Program-made: the position numbers and the translations under genes
Assembly (NCBI RefSeq): GCF_900636965.1
Contig: NZ_LR134331.1
Coordinates: 2,914,001 to 2,978,000, forward strand
Source: Lacticaseibacillus rhamnosus
GTDB taxonomy: Bacteria; Bacillota; Bacilli; Lactobacillales; Lactobacillaceae
Length of the DNA: 64,000 bases
Direction: 5' to 3'
In this document: one piece after another, positions 16,911-25,718 of the stretch
Position numbering within the stretch: the first letter of the stretch is position 1
How the letters are laid out: the number at the start of each line of letters is the position of its first letter
The notes under the pieces: generated by a model
Database searches by the model: none
What the model saw: the letters and a program-made list of their open reading frames with translations, nothing else
What the model was told of the DNA's origin: nothing

Positions 16911-17459
16911 TTAGTGACCCGTGACCATGTTAGTGAAGACCCGTGATGTGATGACCGGATCGTCCTTAGTCTTCTGTGATTGTGCCGATGCCCGCCAATG
17001 ATAACGATCTAACGGTTGCACCTGAATCTGGTGCGTTTGTGGATGCTTCTTCTGCATCCCTTTCAACGTGCGATACCAGCTATGTTCACCTGTTTTCAGA
17101 TCGATTAATGCATAGCCTTTACCATTTATGCCAGACTTTCGAAAATCATAGTTATGATCTTCTTTTGACTTCACAACCAACATTCGGCGATTCCAGCCCG
17201 CTGCCTGCACATGATAAAGCAGCGTGTTGGCATCAGTGGTCGTTTGGCGTTTTTGTGGGATCCGTTCGATTAGAAAAGGCCCAACGCCGGATTTTGTGAT
17301 TTCAAAATGCCGAGGCAGTTTGATTGAAAAGCCCTCTGCATCGGCCCCAGGATCACGCTTATTCTTTGGACCATAAAGGCTCATCGCAATCGAGCTGACT
17401 GTCAACAAAACACTTAATCCAATCATCGCTGATATTGCCACCAAATTCCTCTTTTTCAA
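16911..17459 (-). CDS. Membrane-anchored extracytoplasmic protein, unknown function
   Basis: 182 residues starting from a TTG with GGGAGG six bases ahead. A lysine-rich start (KKRN) is followed by one hydrophobic segment (LVAISAMIGLSVLLTVSSIAMSL) and a hydrophilic, positively charged domain rich in beta-type sequence. It has no lipobox. I do not recognise the family. It is convergent with maeR and monocistronic; nothing in its neighbours suggests a pathway. Confidence 0.55.
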   Translation of the reverse strand: MKKRNLVAISAMIGLSVLLTVSSIAMSLYGPKNKRDPGADAEGFSIKLPRHFEITKSGVGPFLIERIPQKRQTTTDANTLLYHVQAAGWNRRMLVVKSKEDHNYDFRKSGINGKGYALIDLKTGEHSWYRTLKGMQKKHPQTHQIQVQPLDRYHWRASAQSQKTKDDPVITSRVFTNMVTGH

Positions 17460-17598
17460 GTGTTTCCTCCCGTTTGATCTAGCTAAGTCGTACAATCAAG
17501 ATATGTTGATTTCAGTATAATATCTCTTTTCAGTGATCCACCGCTATCAGTTTGAAAGTTATAGAAATTTCAGGATTTTCCAAAAATGATTTCATGGC

Positions 17599-17614
17599 AG
17601 TTTCACGTGAAACA
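17599..17614. promoter_or_regulatory. parS-like site (one mismatch)
   Basis: AGTTTCACGTGAAACA, differing from the ParB consensus only at the first base. It lies in the region upstream of the 2-hydroxyacid dehydrogenase gene. Confidence 0.6.
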
Positions 17615-17675
17615 CACTCACCGTGAAAGTACTAGATCGATATCAAGGAAGTATTTATACGAGGGAGTTTTATAG

Positions 17676-18653
17676 ATGATAAAGATTGTTTTACTCGATG
17701 GCTATGCATTGAACCGCGATTTAGATTGGAGTGCTTTAAAGAAGCTCGGGGAATGTCATTTTTACGATCGCACACCGGTCAACGATACGCAGAAAATCCT
17801 AGCTAGAATTGGTGATGCAGAGATCGTTTTAACGCACAAGACACCTTTGACTAAAGCGATTATTGGCAAGGCGCCCAATCTTAGATATATTGGTGTCATG
17901 GGAGACGGTTATGATGTGATTGATGTTGAGGCAGCAAGTGCCAGAGGAATTCCTGTGACCAATGTCCCTATCTACGCAACCGATGCCGTCGCTCAATTCA
18001 CTTTTGCCCTCATCCTAGAGATAACCAGTCATGTCGGGCTTCACAATCGACTTGTTCATGAAGGCCGTTGGGAAGCGAGTCCCGACTTTACTTTCTGGGC
18101 AAAAAAGCTGACCTTATTAGCGGGGAAAACCCTTGGATTAGTTGGCTATGGCCGAATCGCTCAAAAAGTAGCTTCCATTGCCCATGCATTTTCAATGAAG
18201 GTAGTTTTCTATGATCGGCGGCCCAAAACGCATGACAATCAAATGAGCCAGCAAGTTAGTCTAAAGGAATTACTCACTACCGCTGATATCATTAGTTTGC
18301 ACGTCCGGCAAGCACCGGAAACCCTTAATCTGATTCGACGTGAAACAATTGAACAAATGCGTCCAGGGGTGATCATCATTAACACCGCCCGCGGTAAACT
18401 CATCAATGAAAATGACCTTGCATTGGCATTAAACCAGGGAAAAATTGCTGCTGCCGGACTGGACGTCTCACAACAGGAACCCATTCAACCGGACAATCCC
18501 CTCTTAACCGCTAAAAATTGTTATATAACACCACATATCGCTTGGGCTCCCTATGAAACCAGAGAGAAATTATTGGCACTCACGATTGCTAATCTAACGG
18601 CCTTTCTCAAAGGCACACCGCAAAATGTCGTCAACGTGCAAGCATTTCACTAA
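17676..18653 (+). CDS. D-2-hydroxyacid dehydrogenase, glycerate dehydrogenase-like
   Basis: A 325-residue NAD(P)-dependent enzyme of the D-isomer-specific 2-hydroxyacid dehydrogenase family, which reduces 2-oxoacids such as hydroxypyruvate or glyoxylate. The nucleotide fold motif is GLVGYGRIAQ near residue 150. The catalytic set is Arg in HVRQAPET, Glu in SQQEPIQPDNPL, and His in ITPHIAWAP. The sequence resembles the HprA/glycerate dehydrogenase group more than D-lactate dehydrogenase, but the substrate is a guess. GAGGGAG provides the ribosome site. Monocistronic. Confidence 0.82.
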   Translation: MIKIVLLDGYALNRDLDWSALKKLGECHFYDRTPVNDTQKILARIGDAEIVLTHKTPLTKAIIGKAPNLRYIGVMGDGYDVIDVEAASARGIPVTNVPIYATDAVAQFTFALILEITSHVGLHNRLVHEGRWEASPDFTFWAKKLTLLAGKTLGLVGYGRIAQKVASIAHAFSMKVVFYDRRPKTHDNQMSQQVSLKELLTTADIISLHVRQAPETLNLIRRETIEQMRPGVIIINTARGKLINENDLALALNQGKIAAAGLDVSQQEPIQPDNPLLTAKNCYITPHIAWAPYETREKLLALTIANLTAFLKGTPQNVVNVQAFH

Positions 18654-18841
18654 AAGCGAAGAACACCCTTTACAGTGATGACAAGTAAAGTTTGGGATCA
18701 GTTGTTTTAAATCTCGGTATGCAGAAACACTCTCCTGAGCACTAAGCTATAGTGAAGCTGGCAAGGCTATTGACATTAATAAATGCACTCAAACCTTCAA
18801 TTTTTTCGAATGACACTTTAAAATGATAGGAGAGAAAACCT

Positions 18842-19234
18842 TTGCTTAATACGAAGGCTCTAAAACTGTACTTGTTTTCTTCAGCTATGGGTGTATTCAT
18901 GTGGTTAAGGCATTCATTACCGTTCCAATCTATTGGGGTCGCAGTTTCTCTGAATTTAGGTTACATTTTCTTTCTATTCGGTGGCATATTTCAAAAACCC
19001 GAGTTAGTCGCGGCCAGTTCCTTCCTCATCATCTATGGAAATTTGGGGTTTGTTAAGCAAGTAAATGGCGATACAGGTTATTCCTTCTCAAAAGTTGCCT
19101 CTCTTTTAATCATCATTCTTTGCCTTATAACGTTTTATCTGCTGAAAACAAACACTTTGTCGTTCCTTATACCCTTGGTGTCACTAATAATAAATGGAGC
19201 TTTAGTCAGTATAAAAACCCACGATCAGAATTGA
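18842..19234 (+). CDS. Small polytopic membrane protein, unknown function
   Basis: 130 residues with four predicted membrane helices and almost no loops. It starts at TTG with TAGGAGAG ahead. No family is recognised. A weak terminator-like hairpin follows the stop. The region upstream (18654-18841) holds no other gene. Confidence 0.5.
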   Translation: MLNTKALKLYLFSSAMGVFMWLRHSLPFQSIGVAVSLNLGYIFFLFGGIFQKPELVAASSFLIIYGNLGFVKQVNGDTGYSFSKVASLLIIILCLITFYLLKTNTLSFLIPLVSLIINGALVSIKTHDQN

Positions 19235-19245
19235 TGAGCTCTCTT

Positions 19246-19290
19246 AAGCCGAACGGTCAAAATGAAATGGCCGGGGCTTTTTATTTTTTT
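19246..19290 (+). terminator. Terminator after the small membrane protein gene
   Basis: AAGCC...GGTC pairs with GGCC...GGCTT, followed by a T-rich run. The stem is imperfect. Confidence 0.5.
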
Positions 19291-19465
19291 GATTTAGAAA
19301 AAGGGTTCTTTTACACCTGTTTGAACATAAACCGTTTGCAAGTGCGGAACTGGTCAACGTCACGATCAGGAACTTTTATACCAAGGATTCACTTTAAGCA
19401 TTGATACAACCAAAAAAGAGACCCCCTTTGCGTGAAAGAGTTGTCCCTTTTGCGATATATCATGA

Positions 19466-20320
19466 TTATTCCGAAGCTTTTGGCAGCGCCGTCTTCTTGT
19501 TAGTAATATCGATAAATTTCGCTTCGCCGTCAACTGAATCAACCGCTTTTTGCAAGCGTTTCATGGCCGCCGTGGCGATTGGCAAGTCGACAAATTCCTT
19601 GGTCGCGTTGTCTAATTCGACTTCATCAGCAACCGAGTCTTTGAGTGGCCGCGGATTGCTTTCGTCTAGCGCCCGGAGTACGACTGGCTTAAGTGGTCCC
19701 ATCTGTAACAATTCGAGCGTGGTTTCATAGTCAATGCCGTATGCATCAGCTAAATCCAAGGTTTCGCGAATACCGGCTTCGGCTGCCATAATCGCAACAT
19801 TGGTGATCAACTTTAGCTTAGCGCCGTTGCCTTGGTCACCAACATACCTGATCTTGCCAAAGGTCTCCAAAACCGGCGCAACTGTCTCTACCACTTGCTT
19901 GTCACCAGCTGCAATCAGCACCAGACTGGCTTCACGAGCATATTTCACCCCGCCGATCATCGGCACATCTAGCAAAGTCGCATGTGCTGGCATGGCACTT
20001 TGAATCGCGGTGATTTTTCGAGGATCCAATGTTGAAGTGACAATCAGCGTGCTGCCCGGCTGTAAATAATTGACAATTCCCGGGTCATCTACCGTCCCGA
20101 TATGCAATGCTGGCACATCAGCTGACATGACCGACGTGATAATGATTTTAGAAGCGGTCACCGCATCTTCCAGTGAGGTCGCCGCCCGAACATGGTCCCC
20201 AGTCAGTGCCGTCATTTTAGCCGGTTCTTTGTCCCAAATCACGACATCATAACCAGCCTGGGCCAAATGCGGCACGATCTGACTACCCATATCGCCAACA
20301 CCGATAAATGTTATTTTCAT
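19466..20320 (-). CDS. 3-hydroxyisobutyrate dehydrogenase-family oxidoreductase
   Basis: A 284-residue beta-hydroxyacid dehydrogenase. The N-terminal Rossmann motif GVGDMGSQIVPHLAQAGYDVVIWD matches the GxGxMG pattern of the family, and GNGAKLKLITN carries the expected active-site lysine near residue 170. The family oxidises 3-hydroxyacids (3-hydroxyisobutyrate, tartronate semialdehyde, gluconate-like) with NAD(P). The substrate is not evident. The ribosome site is GAAAGGAAA before the ATG. It lies downstream of the unknown gene at 20629 on the same strand but 308 bp away. Confidence 0.8.
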   Translation of the reverse strand: MKITFIGVGDMGSQIVPHLAQAGYDVVIWDKEPAKMTALTGDHVRAATSLEDAVTASKIIITSVMSADVPALHIGTVDDPGIVNYLQPGSTLIVTSTLDPRKITAIQSAMPAHATLLDVPMIGGVKYAREASLVLIAAGDKQVVETVAPVLETFGKIRYVGDQGNGAKLKLITNVAIMAAEAGIRETLDLADAYGIDYETTLELLQMGPLKPVVLRALDESNPRPLKDSVADEVELDNATKEFVDLPIATAAMKRLQKAVDSVDGEAKFIDITNKKTALPKASE

Positions 20321-20628
20321 GGCTGTTTTCCTTTCAATTTAAGGCTAAGCTCCCAACAAAATTATTAAAGGGTTGTAATAACTTCCAGCAATAAAAAGAT
20401 AAAACATTTGTGCATAATCATCACGCAACCGGGCGAATCATTTTCCGCTGTATCATCTTCAAATTAGCATGATTAAAAGCCGATTTCAAAAACAAAGCTC
20501 ACTTGCTGGCTTTAATTTTGCCAAGACGCAAAAAACGCTGCCTCGCGCCGATTCGTTATTTTTAAAATCCACTTATTTGGCGATCCTTATTTTTTCGCAA
20601 CTAAAGATCGGCGTCCGTATCAGCCAGA
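20321..20628. other. Gene-free spacer
   Basis: 308 bp between two minus-strand genes. I see no convincing gene or RNA. A plus-strand frame crossing it has no ribosome site and overlaps the next gene. Confidence 0.5.
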
Positions 20629-21027
20629 TTACTCTGGTGCCTTGCCTGACACGCGCGTCAGACTCACGGTCAAAACATTGTCCTTGGTCGTGTTATAGTC
20701 AGCCAAAATTCCTTTCACAACACCTTGCGAAGGTCCATGTGTTCGGGTTGTTTCTTCATAATTTTGAATCCACGTACTGACCGCATTGAAGCCGAATTCA
20801 AACCCTTCAAACACCTGCATGTAAACCGATGAGCGCGGATTGGTCGCGATGATCGTAATCTTCTTGACGCGGCCATTTTCAATTTGCATGGTCAAGTTGA
20901 TGAGCTCGTCAGCAATTAAAGTCACGGTTCCATTTTCAGCAGTTCGCGGTAATTTATAAGCCGCCAAGCGCATATTAGCGTTATACACCCGCTGAACATA
21001 AGCATAACTCCCCAGGTCTTCGTGCAT
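20629..21027 (-). CDS. Conserved-looking protein of unknown function
   Basis: 132 residues from the ATG at 21027 (GAAGGG lies about ten bases upstream). It is soluble, with mixed alpha/beta character and no signal or membrane segment. The central stretch GTVTLIADELINLTMQIENG and the tail VLTVSLTRVSG suggest a small beta-sheet domain. I do not recognise a family. Base composition matches its neighbours, so there is no sign of recent transfer. A GTG nine bases upstream is an alternative start. Confidence 0.55.
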   Translation of the reverse strand: MHEDLGSYAYVQRVYNANMRLAAYKLPRTAENGTVTLIADELINLTMQIENGRVKKITIIATNPRSSVYMQVFEGFEFGFNAVSTWIQNYEETTRTHGPSQGVVKGILADYNTTKDNVLTVSLTRVSGKAPE

Positions 21028-21157
21028 GATTTTCACTGCCCTTCACTTGTGTCAGTCAACAGCTGGCCTACGCATTCTGATCTGCTGCGCCCCGTTATTT
21101 AATAGTGTACAATTTATCTTTAAAAAGGAGAAGTAAACAGCTCGGTAGTCAATCCTT

Positions 21158-21189
21158 AAAGAAAAAGCCGCCTCTTCACTGAGACGACT
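21158..21189 (-). terminator. Terminator of the amidotransferase gene
   Basis: On the minus strand GTCGTCTC pairs with GAGGCGGC (with G-T pairs), followed by TTTTTCTTT. Confidence 0.75.
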
Positions 21190-21199
21190 CTTTCAAGTT

Positions 21200-21880
21200 C
21201 TATTTTGTTGGCGTAGTTATGAAATCCAGCATACGGAAGATGGCTAAGCGGTTAGCCTCTGGTGGATCGACGCGCATAATTTCTGCGGCCGTTTGATGTA
21301 AAGCGTTATCGTCTAAAGCATAAGCCGCATCGTTAATTGCTATTTCGCGAACATCATCAGCTTGCGGTTCCAGATGAAACTGTAAACCAATTACATGATC
21401 ACCAAGTAAATAGCCTTGGTTTTTTAACAATTCATTACTGAATAACAACGTCGCTTCATCCGGAACTTGAAACATTTCTTCGTGCCAATGCAAAGCCAGC
21501 AACGAATCTGGTAAACCGGGAATCATATGCGTTTGTAGATGTACAGGCGCCCAACCAACCTCTTTAGCCGGTGCTTTGCTAACTTGATAGCCCATCGTCT
21601 TTACGATTTGTTGCGCGCCATAACAAGCACCAAAGATTGGTTTATGCTGGCTCAACAGTGTCTTAATAAGACGACGCTCCGCCTTAATCCAATCAATATC
21701 GTCATTTGGGCTCATCGGTCCTCCTAAAACAACCAACAAATCTGTTTCAGAAGCGGTTGGTAATGTGCCGTCAAATTGATAAGGATGGTAAACGTAAAGC
21801 TCATGTCCGTAAAAATCTGCCCAAGTCTTAATAGCCCCCGGACCTTCATTGGGAGTGTGTTGCAAAACGTTAATTCGCAT
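21200..21880 (-). CDS. Class I glutamine amidotransferase (GMP synthase-like)
   Basis: 226 residues of the GATase1 fold. The catalytic triad is visible as Cys86 in GACYGAQ and His169/Glu171 in LQFHLEP, with the oxyanion strand LVVLGGPMSPND before it. Stand-alone members act on gamma-glutamyl compounds or supply ammonia to partners; no synthetase partner is nearby. The ATG at 21880 has AAAGGATTTAAA in front. An in-frame upstream extension is not supported. Monocistronic with its own terminator. Confidence 0.82.
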   Translation of the reverse strand: MRINVLQHTPNEGPGAIKTWADFYGHELYVYHPYQFDGTLPTASETDLLVVLGGPMSPNDDIDWIKAERRLIKTLLSQHKPIFGACYGAQQIVKTMGYQVSKAPAKEVGWAPVHLQTHMIPGLPDSLLALHWHEEMFQVPDEATLLFSNELLKNQGYLLGDHVIGLQFHLEPQADDVREIAINDAAYALDDNALHQTAAEIMRVDPPEANRLAIFRMLDFITTPTK

Positions 21881-22058
21881 TTTAAATCCTTTCACATCTC
21901 CGGCAATGTTTGATTTGGGTTTCGCCTGCAATTACCCAAGATGCTTTATCTTAACACTTACTCAGGAAATTTTATATCTCAAAAAGCAAGTGACGAGTTA
22001 CGCTTACATCTTTGCAGCCAGTACGGTAATCTTTTTTCCATCACACAAGCTACTGTGA

Positions 22059-22988
22059 TTAGCGATTAATCGACCGCGCCATCCGCTGAATCGTATGCCG
22101 TTCCCCACGAATTGCTTTGCTGACGGCGTATAAATTATTGACCGGCGACTCAAAGCCCCAAGCGGAATCGCCGACATGTTGCATATCGACACCGCAGATT
22201 TTGTTGCGAATTGCCATTGCCTGCAACACCCGACTGCCGCTGCCTTCCTGACTAGTACCGATCGCACTCATGACCAAGCCGCCTAACTGATGAACCACTT
22301 TCACGACTTCGGTTAAATCGGCTTCGTCAAATCCCGGCACTGAGCCAACTGCTGGCGCCAAAATCACATCGGCTCCTGCTTCGATAAAGTCTTTGGCCGT
22401 TTCTGCTGTCATGATCCGTTCATCAACTCCGGAAGCATGCATTTTACCCGCAATAATCAAGCCGCTGAAGTATTGCTTGGCCACGGTAATGCTATGGATA
22501 ATCGCTTCATTAGTGACCCCCGTGCCCGGATTCCCGGTTAGAACCATGAACTGAAAACCCATTGCTTCTGCTTTTTTGATGACAGCCTCACTTGCGGTAC
22601 AGCCGGGTAAAATCGCAATCTGTTGTTCCATCATGTTAGGATGATCGCCAATCGGTTCAAGATTAATCCCCACTGGCCGCCCAACCAATTTCTTCAATCG
22701 GTCAATGCTCGCTTTGCCATCATGCTTAGGCGCAGCAGCAAGATGCCGTTCACCCGGATAAAGACCGAAAATTTTCGGATCATTCACATCCAACCGGTTA
22801 CACAAAATCATATCCGCCCCAAAAGCAGCCGCAATTTCTGCCGTCGTAATGCTATCCAGATTCTCTTGCGTCACGATATTTTCACTCACAATTATTCGGC
22901 CTTCGCTGGCTTTGATGCTTTCTTTTAACTGCTGCCCATTAAACTGCATGACTTCACTGGTACTGGCACTCAACAATCGTTTCACCAT
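22059..22988 (-). CDS. TIM-barrel-like protein resembling PEP phosphonomutase relatives (DUF7916 type)
   Basis: A 309-residue soluble protein with repeating strand-helix units typical of a TIM barrel, such as GADMILCNRLDVNDP, GFQFMVLTGNPGTGVTNE, LIIAGKMHASGVDE and GADVILAPAVGSVPGF. I recall proteins of this type annotated formerly as haloacid-dehalogenase-like or as a domain of unknown function related to phosphonomutase/isocitrate-lyase-like barrels. No catalytic motif can be assigned with confidence. Good GGAGG before the ATG. Monocistronic, near a tRNA gene. Confidence 0.55.
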   Translation of the reverse strand: MVKRLLSASTSEVMQFNGQQLKESIKASEGRIIVSENIVTQENLDSITTAEIAAAFGADMILCNRLDVNDPKIFGLYPGERHLAAAPKHDGKASIDRLKKLVGRPVGINLEPIGDHPNMMEQQIAILPGCTASEAVIKKAEAMGFQFMVLTGNPGTGVTNEAIIHSITVAKQYFSGLIIAGKMHASGVDERIMTAETAKDFIEAGADVILAPAVGSVPGFDEADLTEVVKVVHQLGGLVMSAIGTSQEGSGSRVLQAMAIRNKICGVDMQHVGDSAWGFESPVNNLYAVSKAIRGERHTIQRMARSINR

Positions 22989-23160
22989 GACTGTAAACCT
23001 CCAAATTTATTAAAAAGTTAGTTCAACCTTTGATATCATCATTATACTTCCGCCGCTGCTTCGATTTCGTCTTCGTCAAACATTGACTCATCGACACTCC
23101 AGAAGAAAAATCCAGTAGTGTCACCGACTAAATGCAAAAATGTTTATTCACTTCAGCAAC

Positions 23161-23214
23161 AAAAAAAATCACGACCCGCAAGCATATTTTATACTTACAA
23201 ATCGTGATTTTTTT
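23161..23214 (-). terminator. Terminator of the tRNA-Lys gene
   Basis: AAATCACGA and TCGTGATTT form the outer stem, with A/T runs of seven or eight bases on both sides. On the minus strand it ends the tRNA transcript; it could also act on the plus strand. Confidence 0.75.
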
Positions 23215-23222
23215 ATCTATTC

Positions 23223-23295
23223 TGGGTGGTCAGGGGATCGAACCCTGGACCCACGGATTAAGAGTCCGTTGCTCTGCCAGCTGAGCTAACCACCC
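23223..23295 (-). tRNA. tRNA-Lys (anticodon CTT)
   Basis: A complete 73-nt cloverleaf on the minus strand: acceptor GGGTGGT/ACCACCC with discriminator A, D-arm with AGCTCAGCTGGCAGAGC, anticodon stem ACGGA/TCCGT around loop CTCTTAA (anticodon CTT, codon AAG), and T-arm GGTTCGATCCC. CCA is not encoded. It stands alone between prs and the TIM-barrel gene. Confidence 0.95.
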
Positions 23296-23467
23296 ATTTA
23301 TTTATGTCTGTCGCGCTTCACGACTTAAATATAATATCATGTACCCCTTACTGGCGCAAGTGTTTTGCGAACTTTTTTGCGAAAAATCGTTCAATTTGGT
23401 ATTTTGACGCCTTCGACAGACTTTTCTATGGCGTATTGCCGACTTGCTTTGAGCCATGCTGACATGC

Positions 23468-23495
23468 AAAAAGACGGCCGCGGCCGCCTTTTAAA
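23468..23495 (-). terminator. Terminator of the prs-like gene
   Basis: On the minus strand AAGGCGGCC pairs with GGCCGTCTT and runs into T5. A very GC-rich stem. Confidence 0.85.
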
Positions 23496-23500
23496 AGTTG

Positions 23501-24421
23501 TTAGAATAAAACGTGAATGGACTGATTGCTGTTGATCAACTTGATGGCCTTGCCTAGCATCGGGCCAACAGAAATTTGATCGAGTCCTTCGAATTGATGC
23601 TTGGGATCGAGTTGAATCGTGTCAGTGATGACAACCTTCTTCAATCCTAGATGTTTGATCCGATCAACGGCCCCGCGTGAAAAGACGCCGTGAGTAGCAG
23701 CTGCATAAACATCTAGTGCACCAGCTGCACTTAAGGCTTTGTAGGAGTCAACGATTCGATCACCTGTATCAATCAGGTCATCAATCACAATGGCGTGCAT
23801 CCCTTCAACGTTACCGATCACGCCGATGTGTTCCTGATCACGTTTGTCGACAATCGCAATTGGCGTATGTAATTCTTCTGCCAATGCCCGCGCCTGTTTG
23901 GTTCCGCTATGATCAGGGGCGATGACGACCACATTATCGCCAAGATTCAGCTTTCTGAAGTAGTCGCCGATTAACCGGTGGGCTTTCAGATGGTCAACTG
24001 GAATGTCAAAGAATCCCTGAATCTGGTCGGCATGCAGTTCAACCGCCACAATCCGATCGACTCCATCCATTTCCAACATATTGGCGACCAGTTTTGCAGT
24101 AATCGGTTCGCGTGATCGTGCTTTGCGGTCAGCACGCGCATAGCCATAGTATGAAATGACCACGTTAATATGGTGTGCACTTGCGCGGCGCAATGCATCC
24201 ACCATGATCATGAGCTCCATGAAGTTTTCATTCACTGGATCAGAGACCGATTGGATGACATAAACATCAGCACCACGAACACTTTCCGGCAGCTCGATTT
24301 GAACTTCTCCATCGGCAAAATGATTCACTCGAGCGGGCGATAACGGTAAACCCACTTCGGCCGCAATCTTTTCCGCGAGTGGTCGATTGCCATTGAGACT
24401 GAATAATTTTAATTCGTGCAT
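23501..24421 (-). CDS. Ribose-phosphate pyrophosphokinase paralogue
   Basis: 306 residues of the class I PRPP synthetase family, which makes PRPP from ribose 5-phosphate and ATP for nucleotides, His and Trp. The canonical stretches SYYGYARADRKARSREPITAK (residues 90-110, shown here only as a landmark) and VELHADQIQGFF with His130 are intact. The PRPP loop is DDLIDTGDRI at 214-223 instead of the usual DxIDTAGT, and the flexible loop reads VDKRDQE rather than VDKRR. Lactobacilli often carry a second, diverged prs, and this copy stands alone rather than beside glmU. A TATAAT -10 element lies at 24460-24465 and AAAGGGAG precedes the ATG. Confidence 0.85.
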   Translation of the reverse strand: MHELKLFSLNGNRPLAEKIAAEVGLPLSPARVNHFADGEVQIELPESVRGADVYVIQSVSDPVNENFMELMIMVDALRRASAHHINVVISYYGYARADRKARSREPITAKLVANMLEMDGVDRIVAVELHADQIQGFFDIPVDHLKAHRLIGDYFRKLNLGDNVVVIAPDHSGTKQARALAEELHTPIAIVDKRDQEHIGVIGNVEGMHAIVIDDLIDTGDRIVDSYKALSAAGALDVYAAATHGVFSRGAVDRIKHLGLKKVVITDTIQLDPKHQFEGLDQISVGPMLGKAIKLINSNQSIHVLF

Positions 24422-24621
24422 CGATTTCTCCCTTTTTCACATTTAACGGTTTGCAATGTTATTATACGAGATAAATCGAGAAATTGCGACTGGTTATGCA
24501 ATGAGTTAAAGTAATAACAGAATATTTGCAGATTCATAAGCAAGGCTTCGGCAATCGTCCGCTTTAGCATTTGCCATGCTTTGATCCAACTGCAAGACTA
24601 GGAAATGGGAGGCTCTTTATC

Positions 24622-25551
24622 ATGAAACAAAGCCATTTGATCGGCCTTGCAACCCCACTGTTGTTGTCAGCGGGCACTTTAGCAACTGCTGAGCGTTTTT
24701 ACCAATATGCATTTCGGCGAATCAATTACATTCCTGATGCCCGTAGCTCCATGCAAAAATACGCCTCATCATATTACCGTCATGTCCACTGGGTTGAAAG
24801 TCAGCGGCATATTGAAGCCTGGCATATGACAGCTCCGGATAATCAGCGGCTTGAAGCACTTTGGCTGCCGCATCCCGGTAGTCAAAAAGCGGTGATTATC
24901 GGTCATGGTTATAAGGGCACCGGGATTACCATGAGTAACTTTGCCCACATGTTTTACGACTTGGGCTTCAATGTGTTGTTGCCTGACGATCGTGGCCATG
25001 GTGAATCTGATGGCGAGTACATCAGTTTTGGCTGGTTGGATCGGCTTGATTACCTTGGCTGGCTGCAACGCATTCTTGACCGGCTTGGCAACGATGCCCA
25101 GTTATTGCTGTTTGGCACGAGCATGGGTGGCGCCACGGTTTCATTGGTCGCAGGCGAGCCGAGTTTGCCGAAACAGGTCAAGGCCGTAATTGAAGATTGC
25201 GGGTACACGGATGTTGAAACGGAACTGGCTTATCTTTTAAAGAAGCAATTCCACCTTCCACCGTTGCCACTGGTACCATTAGCCAGCTTCATCAATTATC
25301 GGCGCTTAGGTTATCCTCTCCGCGTGGTCAACGTCCGTCAGGCTTTAACGCGAAACCGCCTGCCATTACTAGTCATCCACGGCGCTGAAGATGTTTATGT
25401 GCCAACCAAAATGGGCCGCGAAAATTACGCTGCCTCCGCTGGTCCCAAAGCGCTCTGGATTGTCCCGGGTGCGGCCCACGCCGAAAGTTACTGGATTAAC
25501 CCCGCGGCCTATCAAGCGCACGTGAAGCGATTTTTGGATATTTTCTTTTAG
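24622..25551 (+). CDS. Alpha/beta hydrolase, membrane-anchored or secreted
   Basis: 309 residues from the ATG at 24622 (GGGAGG ahead; the longer upstream frame has no ribosome site). A hydrophobic N-terminal segment (GLATPLLLSAGTLATA) suggests a signal anchor. The alpha/beta-hydrolase core has the oxyanion strand VIIGHGYKG, the nucleophile Ser167 in GTSMGG, an acid in HGAEDVYVP and the His in GAAHAESYW. It resembles BAAT/acyl-CoA thioester hydrolase-like proteins of the YqkD group found across Firmicutes. The substrate is unknown. Monocistronic with two terminators downstream. Confidence 0.82.
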   Translation: MKQSHLIGLATPLLLSAGTLATAERFYQYAFRRINYIPDARSSMQKYASSYYRHVHWVESQRHIEAWHMTAPDNQRLEALWLPHPGSQKAVIIGHGYKGTGITMSNFAHMFYDLGFNVLLPDDRGHGESDGEYISFGWLDRLDYLGWLQRILDRLGNDAQLLLFGTSMGGATVSLVAGEPSLPKQVKAVIEDCGYTDVETELAYLLKKQFHLPPLPLVPLASFINYRRLGYPLRVVNVRQALTRNRLPLLVIHGAEDVYVPTKMGRENYAASAGPKALWIVPGAAHAESYWINPAAYQAHVKRFLDIFF

Positions 25552-25608
25552 CGCTAGCAGTCCCAATAATAGCCATCATGTGGTAGCTAAGTTTCGTTGC
25601 CGTTTCCT

Positions 25609-25639
25609 CCGCGTAGCCTTCAAACTGCGCGGTTTTTTT
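25609..25639 (+). terminator. Terminator after the alpha/beta hydrolase gene
   Basis: CCGCG and CGCGG arms followed by T7. Confidence 0.7.
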
Positions 25640-25640
25640 A

Positions 25641-25679
25641 ATCTAAAAAGACTCAGATCGCCTCTGAGTCTTTTTAGAT
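25641..25679. terminator. Bidirectional terminator between convergent genes
   Basis: A perfect 17-bp stem (ATCTAAAAAGACTCAGA and complement) with loop TCGCC; A/T runs are built into the stem in both directions. It separates two convergent hydrolase genes. Confidence 0.85.
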
Positions 25680-25718
25680 CGCCGGATGAGTGGCTGCTAT
25701 GACTGCCACTTCCGCAGA

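Noticed and set aside
18340-18355. parS-like GACGTGAAACA inside the 2-hydroxyacid dehydrogenase gene
   Set aside because: Several mismatches, no palindromic left half, and it is coding sequence.
20469-20780. Plus-strand frame of 103 codons
   Set aside because: No ribosome site and it runs into the better-supported minus-strand gene at 20629-21027.
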